DNA from: Ditylenchus dipsaci
Lineage: Eukaryota; Nematoda; Chromadorea; Rhabditida; Anguinidae
Assembly: GCA_004194705.1 (NCBI GenBank)
Contig: SADC01000335.1
Location: 62,001 to 126,000 of the forward strand
Reading direction: 5' to 3'
Length of the DNA stretch: 64,000 nt
The notes under the pieces were generated by a model that saw only the letters and a program-made list of their open reading frames with translations, was not told the DNA's origin and made no database searches. Shown piece by piece: positions 11,687 through 22,750 of this stretch (within the stretch, counting starts at the first letter, position 1; the number at the start of each line of letters is the position of its first letter). The position numbers were made by a program, and so were the translations under genes.

Positions 11687-12337
11687 TAAATCATGTTTAA
11701 ACGACTTCTAAGTAATTTTTATATGGTTAAAACGATAAAAAGTTGCTTTCTGACACTTTTCCACGTAAAAAATAGATTTAAAAAAAAAATTCTTTGGCCA
11801 AAATAAGACTTATTGCCTTGGGGGACCAAGGCAAAACACCTTGTATTAAGGGATTCTACCGCGTTTTGGTCACTGGAGCTGGGCAAAAAGAGTCGCTTAA
11901 TGCATTTTTGATAAAGAGTCTTGCTCGGAATTATGTCTAAGGTAAGTGCGCGCGCGCATTTCTAACCAACCAAGCACCCTGCGCCCCCTTCAGGGGCGCA
12001 GGGGGCTTGGGGGCTTGGAGTTGAGATGCGCACACCCACCTACCTTAGGCACAAATCCCTCGAAAGTGACTCTGGATGCATAAAAATGTATGCATACCAG
12101 ACTTTCTTTATGTGGTAGGCCCCAGTCAACAAAACTATGTTCAAATTCCATCTTTTGTGGTATCCAGGTGCCCTTTCAGGTTGGATTGCCTCGGGGGACC
12201 AAGGCAAAAAGTGGATACTTTAGTCAAAAATTTTATTTTTCAAAAAAACGATTTTTGTGTGGAAAAATGTCAGAAAATGACTTTCTTATCTTTTTAAGCA
12301 CATAAAAGTTACTTAAGAGTCATTTAAACATGATTTT
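11687..12337. mobile_element. inverted-terminal-repeat element with ACTCGAAAGTGACT core
   Basis: The left arm (AAATCATGTTTAAACGAC, TCTAAGTAATTTTTATATG, TTTTCCACGTAAAAAATAG) is repeated inverted at the right end (CACATAAAAGTTACTTAAGAG, TCATTTAAACATGATTTT). Arms are about 170 bp. Inside each arm is a CTTGGGGGACCAAGGC palindrome. The core holds a hairpin CTGCGCCCCC-TTCA-GGGGCGCAG and the dispersed ACTCGAAAGT unit. Related copies lie at 33603-34283 and 52596-53225. Confidence 0.8.
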
Positions 12338-12344
12338 CGAATAA

Positions 12345-13349
12345 GTGAAAACGCTGGGTGTATCTAAAAATGCACTGAACAAAAGAGAAAAAGCTCTGAA
12401 TTATTTGGCCTTGAACACCTTCCAACTGCATATAGGCGATACTGTCGTGATGAGCCAGCGATCAATTTCCAACTGTGTGAAGCGTTTCTGTGCGACTCTG
12501 GCTTCGAAGGCAAACCAATACATCTATATGCCAGCAACTAAAGCGGTTTGTCCTTTTCTACTACTCTTTTGGTATTGTTTACTTTATTTTACAGGAAATT
12601 GCCAAGGAGCAGCGGATGTTTTACGGAATTACTGGATTCTCGAACATGGTGAGGCTTATCGATGAAACGCACATCCACATCCAAGCACTGAATCAGAAGG
12701 TTGAGACGGACTACGTTAACAGAAAGAATAGGCATTCAATCAATGTTCAGGTGCTTTTCGATTTATTCCTTGACCTTCAACCCATACTCCTGGTCCCTTT
12801 TAGGTGGTCGTCAACTCAGGGGATAGTTCACAAACGTGGTCGCGAAGCATCCTGGTTGCGCACATAATTCTCATATTTTTTGCTCGAGCCTTCTGTGGGA
12901 TGCTGTGCAGAATAATGAAATCGGTGGTTTGCTCTTGGGTGATTCAGGCTACCCGTGTAAGAAATGGCTCATGACTCCTTTCCTCAGACCGTCAACTGCA
13001 AGTGAGATGAGGTCGATAATATTAAATGTTTACAAATTCGTTACGTTAATGATCATCTTTCAGATATAACAAGGCGCACAAGAGAACTAAGGTCTGTGTG
13101 GAGCAGAGGATTGAGCAGTGAAAGCGTCGTTTCGCAATGCTTCACAGTAAAGTTTGTCTCAGTCTAGAGCACTTCGCAAATGTGGTCCTCTCAACATGCG
13201 TGTTGCACAACCTGGCCGTAGAGCTGCGTATGCCTGAGCCTGAAGAGAAAGAGGAATACAAAGATGAGCAGCCGAATCCGGAACTCTACCAAGGGCGTCA
13301 AATTACTGGGATTCAAGAGAGAAATCGAATTGTGCGTGATTATTTTTGA
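12345..13349 (+). pseudogene. PIF/Harbinger-type transposase (DDE nuclease), four exons
   Basis: The N-terminal part (about 12345-12545) has a helix-turn-helix-like NTFQLHIGDTVVMSQRSISN. The nuclease then follows, with the first catalytic Asp in RLIDETHIHIQA, HSINVQ, the second Asp in LLGDSGYPCKKWLMTPF, and the Glu in KAHKRTKVCVEQ. The C-terminal block SLEHFANVV..TCVLHNLAVELR is typical of the family. Three short introns are supported by frame and splice signals: 12546-12594, 12751-12803 and 13012-13063 (49, 53 and 52 nt). Damage: the conserved Trp before KRRF is a TGA at 13119-13121, and one base appears to be missing near 12822. The transposase would cut and paste the element. No companion Myb-like gene is seen. 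Inactive as given. Confidence 0.88.
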
Positions 13350-13539
13350 TGTAGATAGATTGAATAAAACGAGGCCAGAGGAAGAGTGGAATGGTGATTG
13401 AAAGGCAGGAATTGTTTCGACGTTTAGACTAGATATTTATAGAAAAGATGTTTTTGGTGAACATGAACTTGTTGATTGGTGATTGAAAATAACAAAGAGG
13501 ATGAAAAAATTAGATCGCGATATTTGCTACCACTAAATA

Positions 13540-13770
13540 TTTAGAGTTTAGCATCCCACTTGCTAAAGGCTAAAGTCTAATTCGATATTTGCTACGTCTA
13601 AATATTTAGAGTTTGGCCAGCTAAATTCTACTTCTTTATTTGCTATTGAGAAAGTAGCGTCTAAATATTTAGAGTTTAGTTTTCTATATTTGCTACTAAA
13701 TTGCCACTTTATTTAGCAACTGGCATGCCACTTGCTTAATTTGATATTTGCTACGGTTCCAGGATAGTCA
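13540..13770. repeat. iterated CTAAATATTTAGAGTTTAG motif
   Basis: The 19-bp palindrome-containing motif occurs at about 13543, 13602 and 13662, spaced ~59 bp. It alternates with GATATTTGCTAC words. Lying ~200 bp after the transposase stop, it could be a subterminal binding array of the Harbinger element (inference). Confidence 0.6.
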
Positions 13771-13825
13771 ATTTAGTATGTAAAAAAAGTGTAAAAAGGA
13801 CAAAGTTTTGTCTTATTTTTCTCGT

Positions 13826-13910
13826 AAGCAGCGCAGTGCAGTGGATGTGGTGTAGGCTCAACTTTTTAATGTCGCAGGTTTGAACCTCAGTAGAGCACAT
13901 TTTCAATTAT
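13826..13910 (+). repeat. tRNA-like A/B-box module
   Basis: AGCGCAGTGCAGTGG followed ~45 nt later by GGTTTGAACCTC resembles internal pol III promoter boxes, with a degraded tRNA-like layout. No acceptor stem pairs well, so it is not called a tRNA gene. Similar modules recur at 35.6, 37.2, 49.9, 50.1, 55.0 and 55.4 kb. Confidence 0.4.
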
Positions 13911-15823
13911 CCAATAACTTATTCAATCCCACATTTTTAATTATTCAATCCAAGTTACCAACCATTGTTATTTATTGAAAATACAACTAGAAGACAATTC
14001 TGACCAACCAACAGTCGAGCATAATATTATCGTTTATTTGCGTGATTTGATTTTAAGATATTATTGCTGAGCAGCGTGGTATATGTGTGTATATCTTTAG
14101 CCGCGCGCCCATACTCACGAGAGACACCTCGAACTACGCTGCTTGATTGGAATATCCTGATAACGATTTTTCACAGAGTGAATCGTAAAAATTGCAATAA
14201 CTTATATAATTTTGTCCAGAACTTTCATAATTCTGATAGTGATAATAACACTCCAAGTTCAAATTTTGCACAAGTTTGTCTGACATCGAAACATCGAGTT
14301 GTCAACAAAATATGGTTCTAACAGCACATTAAAAAAACACAAAATTCAAATTAATCCTTTCGTGTCGAGACTATCTCCTTAAATGCTTTCACCCCTTCTT
14401 TGAAAGTTTACTGAACTACCTTGCAACTACAGCTTCAGTTTTAAAATTCTGGCGTAATCGAGAAAAGGATTTTGAAGTACTAGAGCGATTCCACACTTTT
14501 TGTTAGATAAAACGAAAACACACATAAGCTAGGGATGAAAGACGGTCGGGAGGGTTTTTTTTGTCCTGGAATTTTTTGGGTTCTTTTCTGGTTTGGGATC
14601 GCGACCCGGAAAAATATTTGAGTCTTTTCAATTCCATTGTCATGTCCAGTGGTGGTTTTCCAATTTTTTTCTATATACACATGGTCCGGACTTCCCGTCT
14701 TTTCCCGTCCCGGAATGAGGCATTCCCCAAAACTAATGTAAAGTTTATCACTCAAAGGAATATCATGAGTTACGACGGTCTACTCTTGCCCACCAACAAA
14801 GACAAAATTCTGGTCGAAAAATCGTTTTCGAGAAGTTATCGTCAGTCACCTCGAAAATATAATTCTTTCTAGTTTTTGGTAAACAGTCACCTGCAATCAT
14901 GTTTTCAAATCTTCCCAGGGATCCAGAAATACAATACAATATTTTGAAATTGTTATAATATGTCATCTTTCTTTCATTGATGATTTGGATGATAAACCAC
15001 ATTTAATTTTATGACCAAATTCATTTTTTGCTTATTTCTTTCTATTGTATTTAGCAAAAGTTCATAGTGTACTTTAAACCATTTTCTGTATGGCTAATGT
15101 TAATTTTTATTCAGTATACAGATTTTATTGAAATCTATTTTTTTCTTTCAGAGTTTCGAATGCGAGAACAAGTCATGCCAGTTTGAGATAATAATCACAG
15201 ATTTACGCCCACAGAAAAATGTAAATGCTTCAAAAGTGAACAAATCAGTCAAAAATAATAGAACTGATGAATTATTTCAAGTCTATTTTGAAGTTTGAAG
15301 TCTATTTTGCTAAAAACTACAACAGATGAGACTCTTGCCAAACAGTATGGTGGTTCAGACTGGATACTCAGAAGACGACTTTGTTGCAATAATTCTGTCC
15401 CAGTACCTTTTGACAAAGTTATAGCAACAAAAATGAGGATGGCTACTGTAAGAGATAATACGTATCTCTTTACCATCTGGCTTCAATAATTTGCTGGTTG
15501 TTGATGAATAAGTCTGGATACAGTGCTGCCCTATAGGGTGAATAAAGTGTAACTATTCACGCTTTTCCGGATTGATGTCTGTAACGGCGGTTTACCCTAG
15601 TCTCTCTTTTTACGAAAAACGCGAAATCCAAAATTAGAGCGAAGTTCATTAAGAAACTGCCAAAGAATAGCTGAAAAGCGAGAAAATATTCTAGACGTGG
15701 CGTAGAGATTCACAAACCCCCTTCTTCCCTTATAGACACGGTCTGGAAATGATCGGTGACGGCTTCTCGAGGGATTTCACACTTTCCCTCGAGATGTTGG
15801 AGTACTGGAAATGGGGTATAAGA
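13911..15823. other. no gene recognised
   Basis: AT-rich sequence. Frames of 64-103 codons exist on both strands at 14064-15490, but they overlap each other, lack motifs and lack splice-supported extensions. Confidence 0.4.
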
Positions 15824-16036
15824 CAGGGCTCTGAATGAAAATTTTCGAAAAAAAGGACATTTGGGTAAAAAATGGACATTTTGACTATTTTTGAAGTAAA
15901 AGGGTCATTTCATCCAGTGCTTGTTGCCATTTTAAAGCGAAAAAAAAAGATTTTGTCTGAATTTTCAAAAATAAAAAAAGATTTGTGGTGCCAAAAAAAG
16001 GACAAATCTTTTTAAAAAGGACGATTCGGAGCCCTG
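15824..16036. mobile_element. 213-bp hAT-type MITE with 8-bp target duplication
   Basis: Inverted ends CAGGGCTCTGAAT and ATTCGGAGCCCTG. The flanking octamers are GTATAAGA (15816-15823) and GTAAAAGA (16037-16044), which match at 7 of 8 positions. The interior has opposed GGACATTT and AAAAGGAC words. No ORF. Confidence 0.8.
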
Positions 16037-16765
16037 GTAAAAGATCACTTCATCACATCCGAACATGTTTTCTAGTGATTTTTCATTATTCTTAACTATT
16101 TGCAATTGTCTCACACTTGTGAAGGGTTTTTGCAAGCATTTATGAACATGTCGATAGACGGAAGTGAAAAACCAGTTCCTGGTTAGGTACTCAAAAATTA
16201 TCCTTTCGAATTATCATTTTTCGGTACCAATTTTTTTCACTATGAAAATGTCTTTTTTTCTGAAGTTTTTCGTTATCATCGCTGTTAATGTCTCAAAATT
16301 TTGCGATTTCATCCAACTTACAATGAAACCGCCTGAACTGTGAAATTTAATTACAAATTTTGAACACGCGCAGAAAAAACGACTTTAGAGCCGCGTTTTC
16401 GGAAGGGCAGTGGGGAGGATTGCGTTGAGTTCACTTGTCGTATTTTGACTCAAAAGGGCTAAGCTGGTGTGGGCGTGAAAGCGAAAAGCACCAGGCGAGT
16501 GTTGTCATGATAAATTAAAAGCCAGGTGACTGTATTTGGCTGAGAACAAAGTTTTTTCAGTTAGCAGCAAATTTAGTGTGAATATATATTTACAGCGCTG
16601 TCTATGTTTCTCTAAAAACTGTTCACTAAAAATAAAAGTTCATTTTCAAAAGATCCGTAACGCAAAGCTGAATAAAAACTACAGAAAATAGATGACAGCA
16701 ATGACAGAGAATAGGCACAATTTTAAGCGAAAACTTGAAGTAAGAACAAACTTTTTTATAGACTT
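16037..16765. other. no gene recognised
   Basis: No coding signal or clear repeat seen. This is the 3' flank of the minus-strand GNAT gene. Confidence 0.35.
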
Positions 16766-16771
16766 TTTATT
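16766..16771 (-). terminator. AATAAA polyadenylation signal of GNAT gene
   Basis: AATAAA on the minus strand about 50 nt past the stop of the acetyltransferase reading frame, a usual distance for animal mRNAs. Confidence 0.55.
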
Positions 16772-16819
16772 GATGAATTCCTGAAGTAGTTGCTCGACTC
16801 GGACAATATGGACTGGCTG

Positions 16820-17341
16820 CTATAGGATGATTTTTCCAAATATCTTTTTCATTTCAACATAGCCTCCTTCTTTCATCCGTGTGCTCCGAGAAGGTCCGAT
16901 AAAACGAAAGCCACATCTTTGGTAGAATCCATAAGCTACCGCACTTTCCGTTGGATGTACATTCAGATGTATCTCTACTTGTTTTTGTTGTCTCTGTTTA
17001 TCAACTAGTTTTAAGAAATGTTCCATTAGTTTCCGTCCATGGCCATTATTTTGAAAATTTGCAGCGGTTTCAAAACGACATATCTTATAGTCACCACCGT
17101 GCTTCTCGTACAGCATAAAGCTAGCCATGAAGCTCCCCAAATAGCATCCAAAACCTTCTAATTTCACCTCTTCCTCATTTCCGCCGACATATATTCCTGT
17201 GTTTATGATATTTTAAATGTCCCTAAATACTTTATTTTCATCCAGTTCTAAAAGATTTGCGATTTCACACTTTTGCTCTGCTGTAATATTATCAAGTACT
17301 GCGAAAATAATAGAAAACGTACACAGAATAGATAAATTCAT
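16820..17341 (-). CDS. GNAT-family N-acetyltransferase, possible secretory N-terminus
   Basis: The main frame (17167-16820, extendable upstream to about 17208) has the GNAT fold order: a beta-rich start ending in ICRFETAAN, the acetyl-CoA pyrophosphate loop QNNGHGRKLMEHFLKLV, then HLNVHPTESAVAYGFYQRCGF as motif B. At ~130 residues it has the size of a single minimal GNAT domain. A second frame just upstream (ATG at 17341) reads MNLSILCTFSIIFAVLDN, signal-peptide-like, followed by a Glu-rich helix. The two frames join only if a 34-nt stretch ending in CACAG is an intron or if one base is missing. An AG (AATTTAG) stands directly before the ATG, as in trans-splice or intron acceptors. Substrate unknown. 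Likely a real small gene, with start uncertain. Confidence 0.7.
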
Positions 17342-17414
17342 CTAAATTCGATTGCTTTATAGAAACTACATGTGCAGTTATGGAAAATTAAATACACCGT
17401 TGAAAATGGCGAAC

Positions 17415-17570
17415 TACCGTATTTTCTCTATTAGGTGCATTATTTTTCAACTTTTCAAAAATATTGAAATTGTAAATAAAAAATGGCCCTAACTCTGAAA
17501 TCCTAGTTAAAAAATCGAGGGGGTGGGGTTCATTATTAGAGAGGGGTTCCTTAATGGAGAAAATACGGTA
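17415..17570. mobile_element. CGTATTTTCTC-family palindromic MITE
   Basis: Ends TACCGTATTTTCTCTATTA and AATGGAGAAAATACGGTA are inverted copies. The interior has TTATTAGAGAGGGGTT. Family members also lie at 18156-18419, 36434-36661 and 45496-45745. Confidence 0.85.
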
Positions 17571-18004
17571 TGTTTGAATCAGAATACTATACAATCGCAG
17601 GAACTAAGAAAAATCAAGAAGGGAGGGGGTAAATACACTTACTGCTTCGTCTGTGGCAGCCACTTTAATATTGGTTCGATAGGAAAAGCAGCTATAGAAG
17701 TGCATCAGGAATAATACCAGGGCCGCTTTAATTTTTCAATCAGTTCCAACCACCATGAACGACAAAACTGCAGCTGCTAAAAGTATCTGGGCGTTTTAAT
17801 TGGCTAGACATCATCACTCGTTCCTTTCAGCCAATTGTGTCTCTTCGGGTTCTATTTTTGACAGTTTGGGCCTTGTTTAAGAATCTTTTTAAGATAGACC
17901 TTACGCGCAATTTCACCAGATTCAATGTGTCGAAAAAGTTTTCGTGGACTGAGACCAAAACAGCAAAAATTCTTACACGTAATTTATCTGTGCATTTCGC
18001 CTCA
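17571..18004. other. no gene recognised
   Basis: Short open frames only. No domain motif and no repeat that I can name. Confidence 0.35.
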
Positions 18005-19040
18005 AATTTTACAGAGTTTTCAGGTGTCCCGACCTGAACTTCTATCGAGATATTCTTAGAGATTCTTCGTACTCAGCCTTCAGCCAACAAATTTTTTGAA
18101 AATTTTTCTACACCAATGCCAACTGCGTTCTTTTTTTTTGCATTTTTTAAATATATACCGTATTTGCTCTAATAATCGGCCACTCTCTATTAAACGGCCA
18201 CTCTCTAATAAACGGCCACCCCCAGAGACCTATATCTCAGTCCAGAGTCAATATTTTTCAAATCTGTTTTATGCATTTCTTAGTTACCATGAGCCCTCCT
18301 GGTTCCACTTTTCAGATTGTGGTTGACCCAAAAATCTCAAAATCGAAACATTTTTTTTTTCGATTTTTTAGGGGTTGAAAAATAAACGGCCATGGCCGAT
18401 TATTACAGCAAATACGGTATGTATATATGATTCATTTTTTGTTGTTTTTATTAATTTGTTTGATTGTTATGTTGTTAGTGCCAGAAATGCGGACAGGATC
18501 TTGATCCAAGTTCCTAAGCTGCTTTTCTTATCACATGACGTATGATTCACATTCCTAATTTTGGATGCAAAATCTCGCTTTTGCTTTTTAGTCAGGATCC
18601 CGGTTCAAAACGGCTAAATAATGTTATTAATGGAGAAGTGAGTGATAGGAATGTCATTTGATAACCCGGACCAGGAACCATTAGAATTTTCGATGATAGG
18701 GGTCTTATTTTATCTACTGTTTAGACCTTTATATCTAGGAACTGATGTTTGCTGATATTTCCAAGCGCATCAGAGATTTTGTCAAGATTCTTTTTTGCGC
18801 TTCCGACTGGTCGTGGAGCCGAGTGATTATAGTAATTTCAGTATTAAATTAAAAATCGTTCTTATTTAGTTACACCGGATATGTTTTGAATTTTGACAAG
18901 AATTTTAAAGTTCCAATTCAAAGGGCATTAGAGGGGGCCTTTATATTAGTAGAAGACTTCTATTATAAGAAATACGGCAACCCTTTTAAGGGATAAAGTA
19001 AATAAATAAATCAGACATATTTTTGATGTACAAAATACTT
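18005..19040 (+). repeat. ~1-kb dispersed repeat, inverted partner of 9330-10425
   Basis: Opposite-orientation copy of the 9.33-10.42 kb repeat, sharing GAGATTCTTCGTACTCAG, TTATCACATGACGTATGA and CTTCCGACTGGTCGTGG. It lacks the partner's insert and carries its own CGTATTTGCTC MITE at 18156-18419. Confidence 0.85.
18156..18419. mobile_element. 264-bp CGTATTTGCTC-family MITE nested in dispersed repeat
   Basis: Ends ATACCGTATTTGCTCTAATA and TTATTACAGCAAATACGGTAT are inverted. Inner words AACGGCCACTCTCTAATAAA and GGCCATGGCC recur. It is absent from the inverted partner, so it inserted after that duplication. Confidence 0.88.
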
Positions 19041-19072
19041 TTCGAAGCTCTGTGGCTACAAATAGAAGTCAT

Positions 19073-19240
19073 CAGTGGCGTTAGCGGAATTTTCTGACGG
19101 AGGGGGCACCACGCCATTTTTAGGCCATTTTACTTACGCCGTTTTTCAAATTTTCTAGGCTATTTTACCTACACCGTTTTGAAAAATCTGACAGGGGGGG
19201 GGGGGGGACGTGCCCCCCCCCCTTCCTGGTTACGCCCCTG
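19073..19240. mobile_element. 168-bp hAT-type MITE with perfect 8-bp target duplication
   Basis: GAAGTCAT flanks both sides (19065-19072 and 19241-19248). Ends are CAGTGGCGTTAGCGG and GGTTACGCCCCTG (imperfect inverted). The centre has a long G run followed by a C run, able to fold. The CAGGGGCGTA end type also appears at the right edge of the window (63986). Confidence 0.9.
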
Positions 19241-19599
19241 GAAGTCATATTACAAGTTTTATCAGAGAGATTCTGTGGTGAGAAGGTGAAACATTGTGGT
19301 AGTTCAAGAACAATTGTCGGCCATACTGAATTACAAATATCACAAAATGAACATATGGAATTTGAAAAACTAAGTTTTTTATACTGACATTAGTCTGAAA
19401 ATTATGCTAAAAATATCTGACACAATTTACAAAAAATTGTATTTGGGGCGTATAAAGAGGGATAGTTTTTTCTTCAACCCTACCGTAGGGGGCCCGTTTA
19501 TTTATTGTGAGTTTTGCGTATGAGTGATTGTTAATCTTACAAATAAATGAACTATTTGCTTCTCACTTTAATTTTATTGCTAGTCATATTCTTTGTCAT

Positions 19600-19840
19600 T
19601 CCTGTTTTTTTGTCTAGCACAGAGTGTTAAGGAGTGTGGTTCTATTAGAGAGTGTGGTTCTAATAGAAAGTGTGGTTCTATTTCACAACCCCCCTTGGGG
19701 GGTGTGGTTCTATTAGAGAGAATACGGTAGTCCAGATTTTCCGCACCGGCACCGCAATAGGCACCGGCCGATGCGGTGCCGGTGCGGAGGTTGTGCACCG
19801 CCGCACCGGTCACATAAAATAAGTAAATTTCATAGGTATT
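19600..19840. repeat. partial CGTATTTTCTC element plus GC-rich word island
   Basis: 19604-19730 repeats GTGTGGTTCTATTAGAGAG three to four times and ends GAGAATACGGTA, a one-sided member of the MITE family. It abuts a GC-rich block (CACCGGCACCGC, GGTGCCGGTGCGG). That block may pair with a CGGTGCCGGTGTAGG...CAACACTTG end at 20473-20502. Confidence 0.6.
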
Positions 19841-21317
19841 TTGACAAGAAAAAACAATAGCAATATGCATAATTGTAGCTAAAGCAATTAATTGCAACAA
19901 TGCAAGCAAATATTCAAAATTCAATAGTTTTTTTGAACCGAGAATAACTTTTTGTCAGATAGTTTTCGGTCCAGTACTCCTTTGGTGGCCACGAGAAAAA
20001 TAGTGAATTGCGAAAAGAACCTTATACCTCGTGAGTAACTTGCTGGAATAATATACTAAGCCAATTTCCAAGCTGAGGATAAGAAGATTCCCAACATAGT
20101 GACCCGTTATCAAGAACTATGGGTTTTGTCGGACAAAATGAGACAATTTAAAAAAAAAGGAGGCAAAAATCAGAATTTTTTTTGATATTCATGGCTTAAT
20201 TTGCTCGGCAAAAATCGGCAAAAAAATCAGAAATTGGGACAAAAAGTGTCAGACCCAAGGCGAGAATAAACTTGAAGGGGGTAGCAGCTTAGCAAAAGTA
20301 AACTGCACAGTTGAATCTCGATAAAAGTGTCCAGCCTAAAATCCAATGTAGTGGCCCCGATACAGTGGCATTTTAGATATGGTTTCGATACGATATATGT
20401 TTCTAAGAAGGCCACTATATCGTAATTCCACTATTGAATATGAATAAATTTGCCTTCGTCTGAAACCAAGACGGTGCCGGTGTAGGTTTTCAACACTTGT
20501 GAAGTAATTTTGAGAAGTTACAAGCTTTTTTTATGACTTTCAGGTATTCAAAGTTAAGTTCAGGGTTGAGTGCTTGGATCACATCTTATCACCATGGTGT
20601 AGCACAGATCATGAAACTTATTTGAATGAAACTTATTTCTCAGAATAGGCTGAAAAATTTAAGCGTTGAAATATACCTTTCAAAAAATAATTTTTTTTTA
20701 AACACGAAAATTTTCAAAGAAAACTTGGATTTAAAAAACTTGGATTTTGGTCACTTTTTATAAAGGTTTTGAGTTAAGACTTTCTAAACGAACAATCAAC
20801 ATACATTTTGTAGATATTGAGCTGCGCCACAGTACGATATAAAGATTTTTTCAGATGCTCAACGCTCAGGCTCGACCCTGAATCATGGAAAGTGATAAAG
20901 ACGCTACTAAATTCTCAAAATAACTTCACAAGCGTTGATAACCAAATATGGACGAATTTAAAATTATTCGGGTTTGAACACCATATAAAAGAGCAAAAGT
21001 TAAAAGTATGACAATGAAATTCTAGAGCAAAAGGAATGAAATACTTTAAATAATTTACTAAAAGAAAATTTTCAAATCTATGAATTTTCGACACCGAACT
21101 GCGCCTCCTCGCTAAACTTAAATGTTCCTAAATAGTCTTATTTTCACAACAATATGAACTGACGAAAAAGAACTCAAAAAACATCATATATATGTGCTGC
21201 CCAAAGCAAAAAGCAATTTCGATTTATATATCACACTTAGCTATTTATATCATATAACCACATATAGATGAAGCAAAAAGCAATTTCAAATCATATATCA
21301 GATGAAGCAGAATTAGA
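19841..21317. other. no gene recognised
   Basis: AT-rich. 20215-20430 contains a decayed relative of the 21970-22392 palindrome (AAGTGTCAGACCCAAGGCG). No splice-supported frame. Confidence 0.4.
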
Positions 21318-21555
21318 GTCGTGAAAATGCTCGAGCAAATTGATTTGGAGCATATGTTCGAGCATTTGCGTTTTTTTCGAGCATTTTCGAGCATATGCTT
21401 GACATATTTGAACTGTTAACTGTGGCCTTACAGTTAACTGAACAGTTTCACTGGGTTCCATTTCGAAAGTTGACTGTAGGTAGAGCATATGCTCAAAATT
21501 CACCAATCTGCTCGAGTATATGCTCGAAAATATGCTCGAGCACCCTAGACAGGAT
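21318..21555. repeat. foldback island of GAGCATATGCTC words
   Basis: CGAGCATATGCT-type words (12 bp, self-complementary) occur about ten times. Left copies are in one orientation and right copies in the other. The outer right end is GCTCGAGCACCCTAG, hAT-like (CTAGGGTG when inverted). Confidence 0.65.
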
Positions 21556-21639
21556 GCCCACATATTTCAGACACCAATCACTCGAAAGTGACTCTGTATG
21601 CATGGAGGGAGCTTTTTGTTGTCCCGGTTTATCCTGTCC

Positions 21640-21740
21640 CCTTGCTCACAGTCCTTGGTCGAGGTCGAAGTCGTGGTCGAGGTCGATGTTGCTCACGGTC
21701 CTTAGTCGAGGTCGAGGTCGATGTTTGCTCACAGTCAAAA
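21640..21740 (+). repeat. GGTCGAGGTCGATG low-complexity repeat
   Basis: The 6-bp word GGTCGA is iterated, with CTCACGGTCC spacers. No coding meaning is apparent. Confidence 0.65.
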
Positions 21741-21969
21741 AAGACAAATTAAACGCCAGTAATTAATTTATTCAGTCCGAAAATAGGTTATTCCATCTTT
21801 TTCAAATGATTTCAAGCCAAATAATAGGTTTGGGTTGCTTTGAACATGTTTTCGAATAATGGTCGACCAGTTTTACCGAAACGCTTTTTGGACCGGAATT
21901 CAACCTTTTTGCCTCTGGACACCAAAGTGTATAGCTGTATCGCTGTATAGTGTATCGCTAATAGTGCTA

Positions 21970-22392
21970 CAGTCGAGTCCGCTAACCCGGCACCCCAAAA
22001 AGTTCGTTCCCGCCTTGGGTCCGACACTTTTTTTAACCCAATTTTCGAGGTATTTTTTCAATTGTGTTTTTACAGTCTGATAGCAAATATCGTGAGGATT
22101 CCGATTTTGCCGATCGTTTTTCAAAACCTAATATTTTTGGCTCTAAAAGACCAAACCCCGCTAACCCGGCACCATATTTTTAAAAAGGGTGCCGGGTTAG
22201 CGGGGTTTGGTCTTTTAGAGCCAAAAATATTAGGTTTTTAAAAAACGATCGGCAAAATCGGAATCCTCACGATATTTGCTATCAGGCTGTAAAAACACAA
22301 TTGGAAAAATACTTCGAAAATTTGGTTAAAAAAAGCGTCGGACCCAAGGCGGGAACGAACTTTTGGGGTGCCGGGTTAGCGGGACTCGACTG
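21970..22392. mobile_element. 423-bp near-perfect palindromic mariner-type MITE
   Basis: CAGTCGAGTCCGCTAACC at the left matches inverted GGTTAGCGGGACTCGACTG at the right, flanked by TA on both sides (21968-21969, 22393-22394). Arms of ~205 bp are almost identical and meet at a short AT loop near 22181. TA flanks and CAGT ends are characteristic of Tc1/mariner-mobilised elements. Confidence 0.92.
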
Positions 22393-22492
22393 TAATGGTT
22401 TTTAGTTGAATTCGAGTTTGTATTGCAACGAAATCATTATACTTTCAAATAATAATTTAATCAATAAAGCTGAATTTTTAAAACTTTTAGTT

Positions 22493-22750
22493 TTTAGTTG
22501 AGGCGTGCTGATTTCGACGCCAAACATGTCTCAGCATAGTCGTTAACTTTTAGAAGTGTAATTGAAAAATTGAAATTTCGGATTCTGCCATGGTCACCCT
22601 TATGGTTTAAAAACATAAATACATAAGGGGTTACCAAGATCCAGAATCCGAATTTTCAATGACCTTATTCTATTTTATGATTACATTTTAAAAAAAACGA
22701 CTATGCTGAGCAAATATTTGGCGTCAAAATCAGCATGCCTCAACCGAAAA
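22493..22750. mobile_element. ~258-bp foldback element
   Basis: TTTAGTTGAGGCGTGCTGAT at the left and ATCAGCATGCCTCAACCGAAA at the right are inverted. The inner arms also pair (GACTATGCTGAG with CTCAGCATAGTC; AATTTCGGATTCTG with CAGAATCCGAATTTT). No ORF. Confidence 0.85.
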
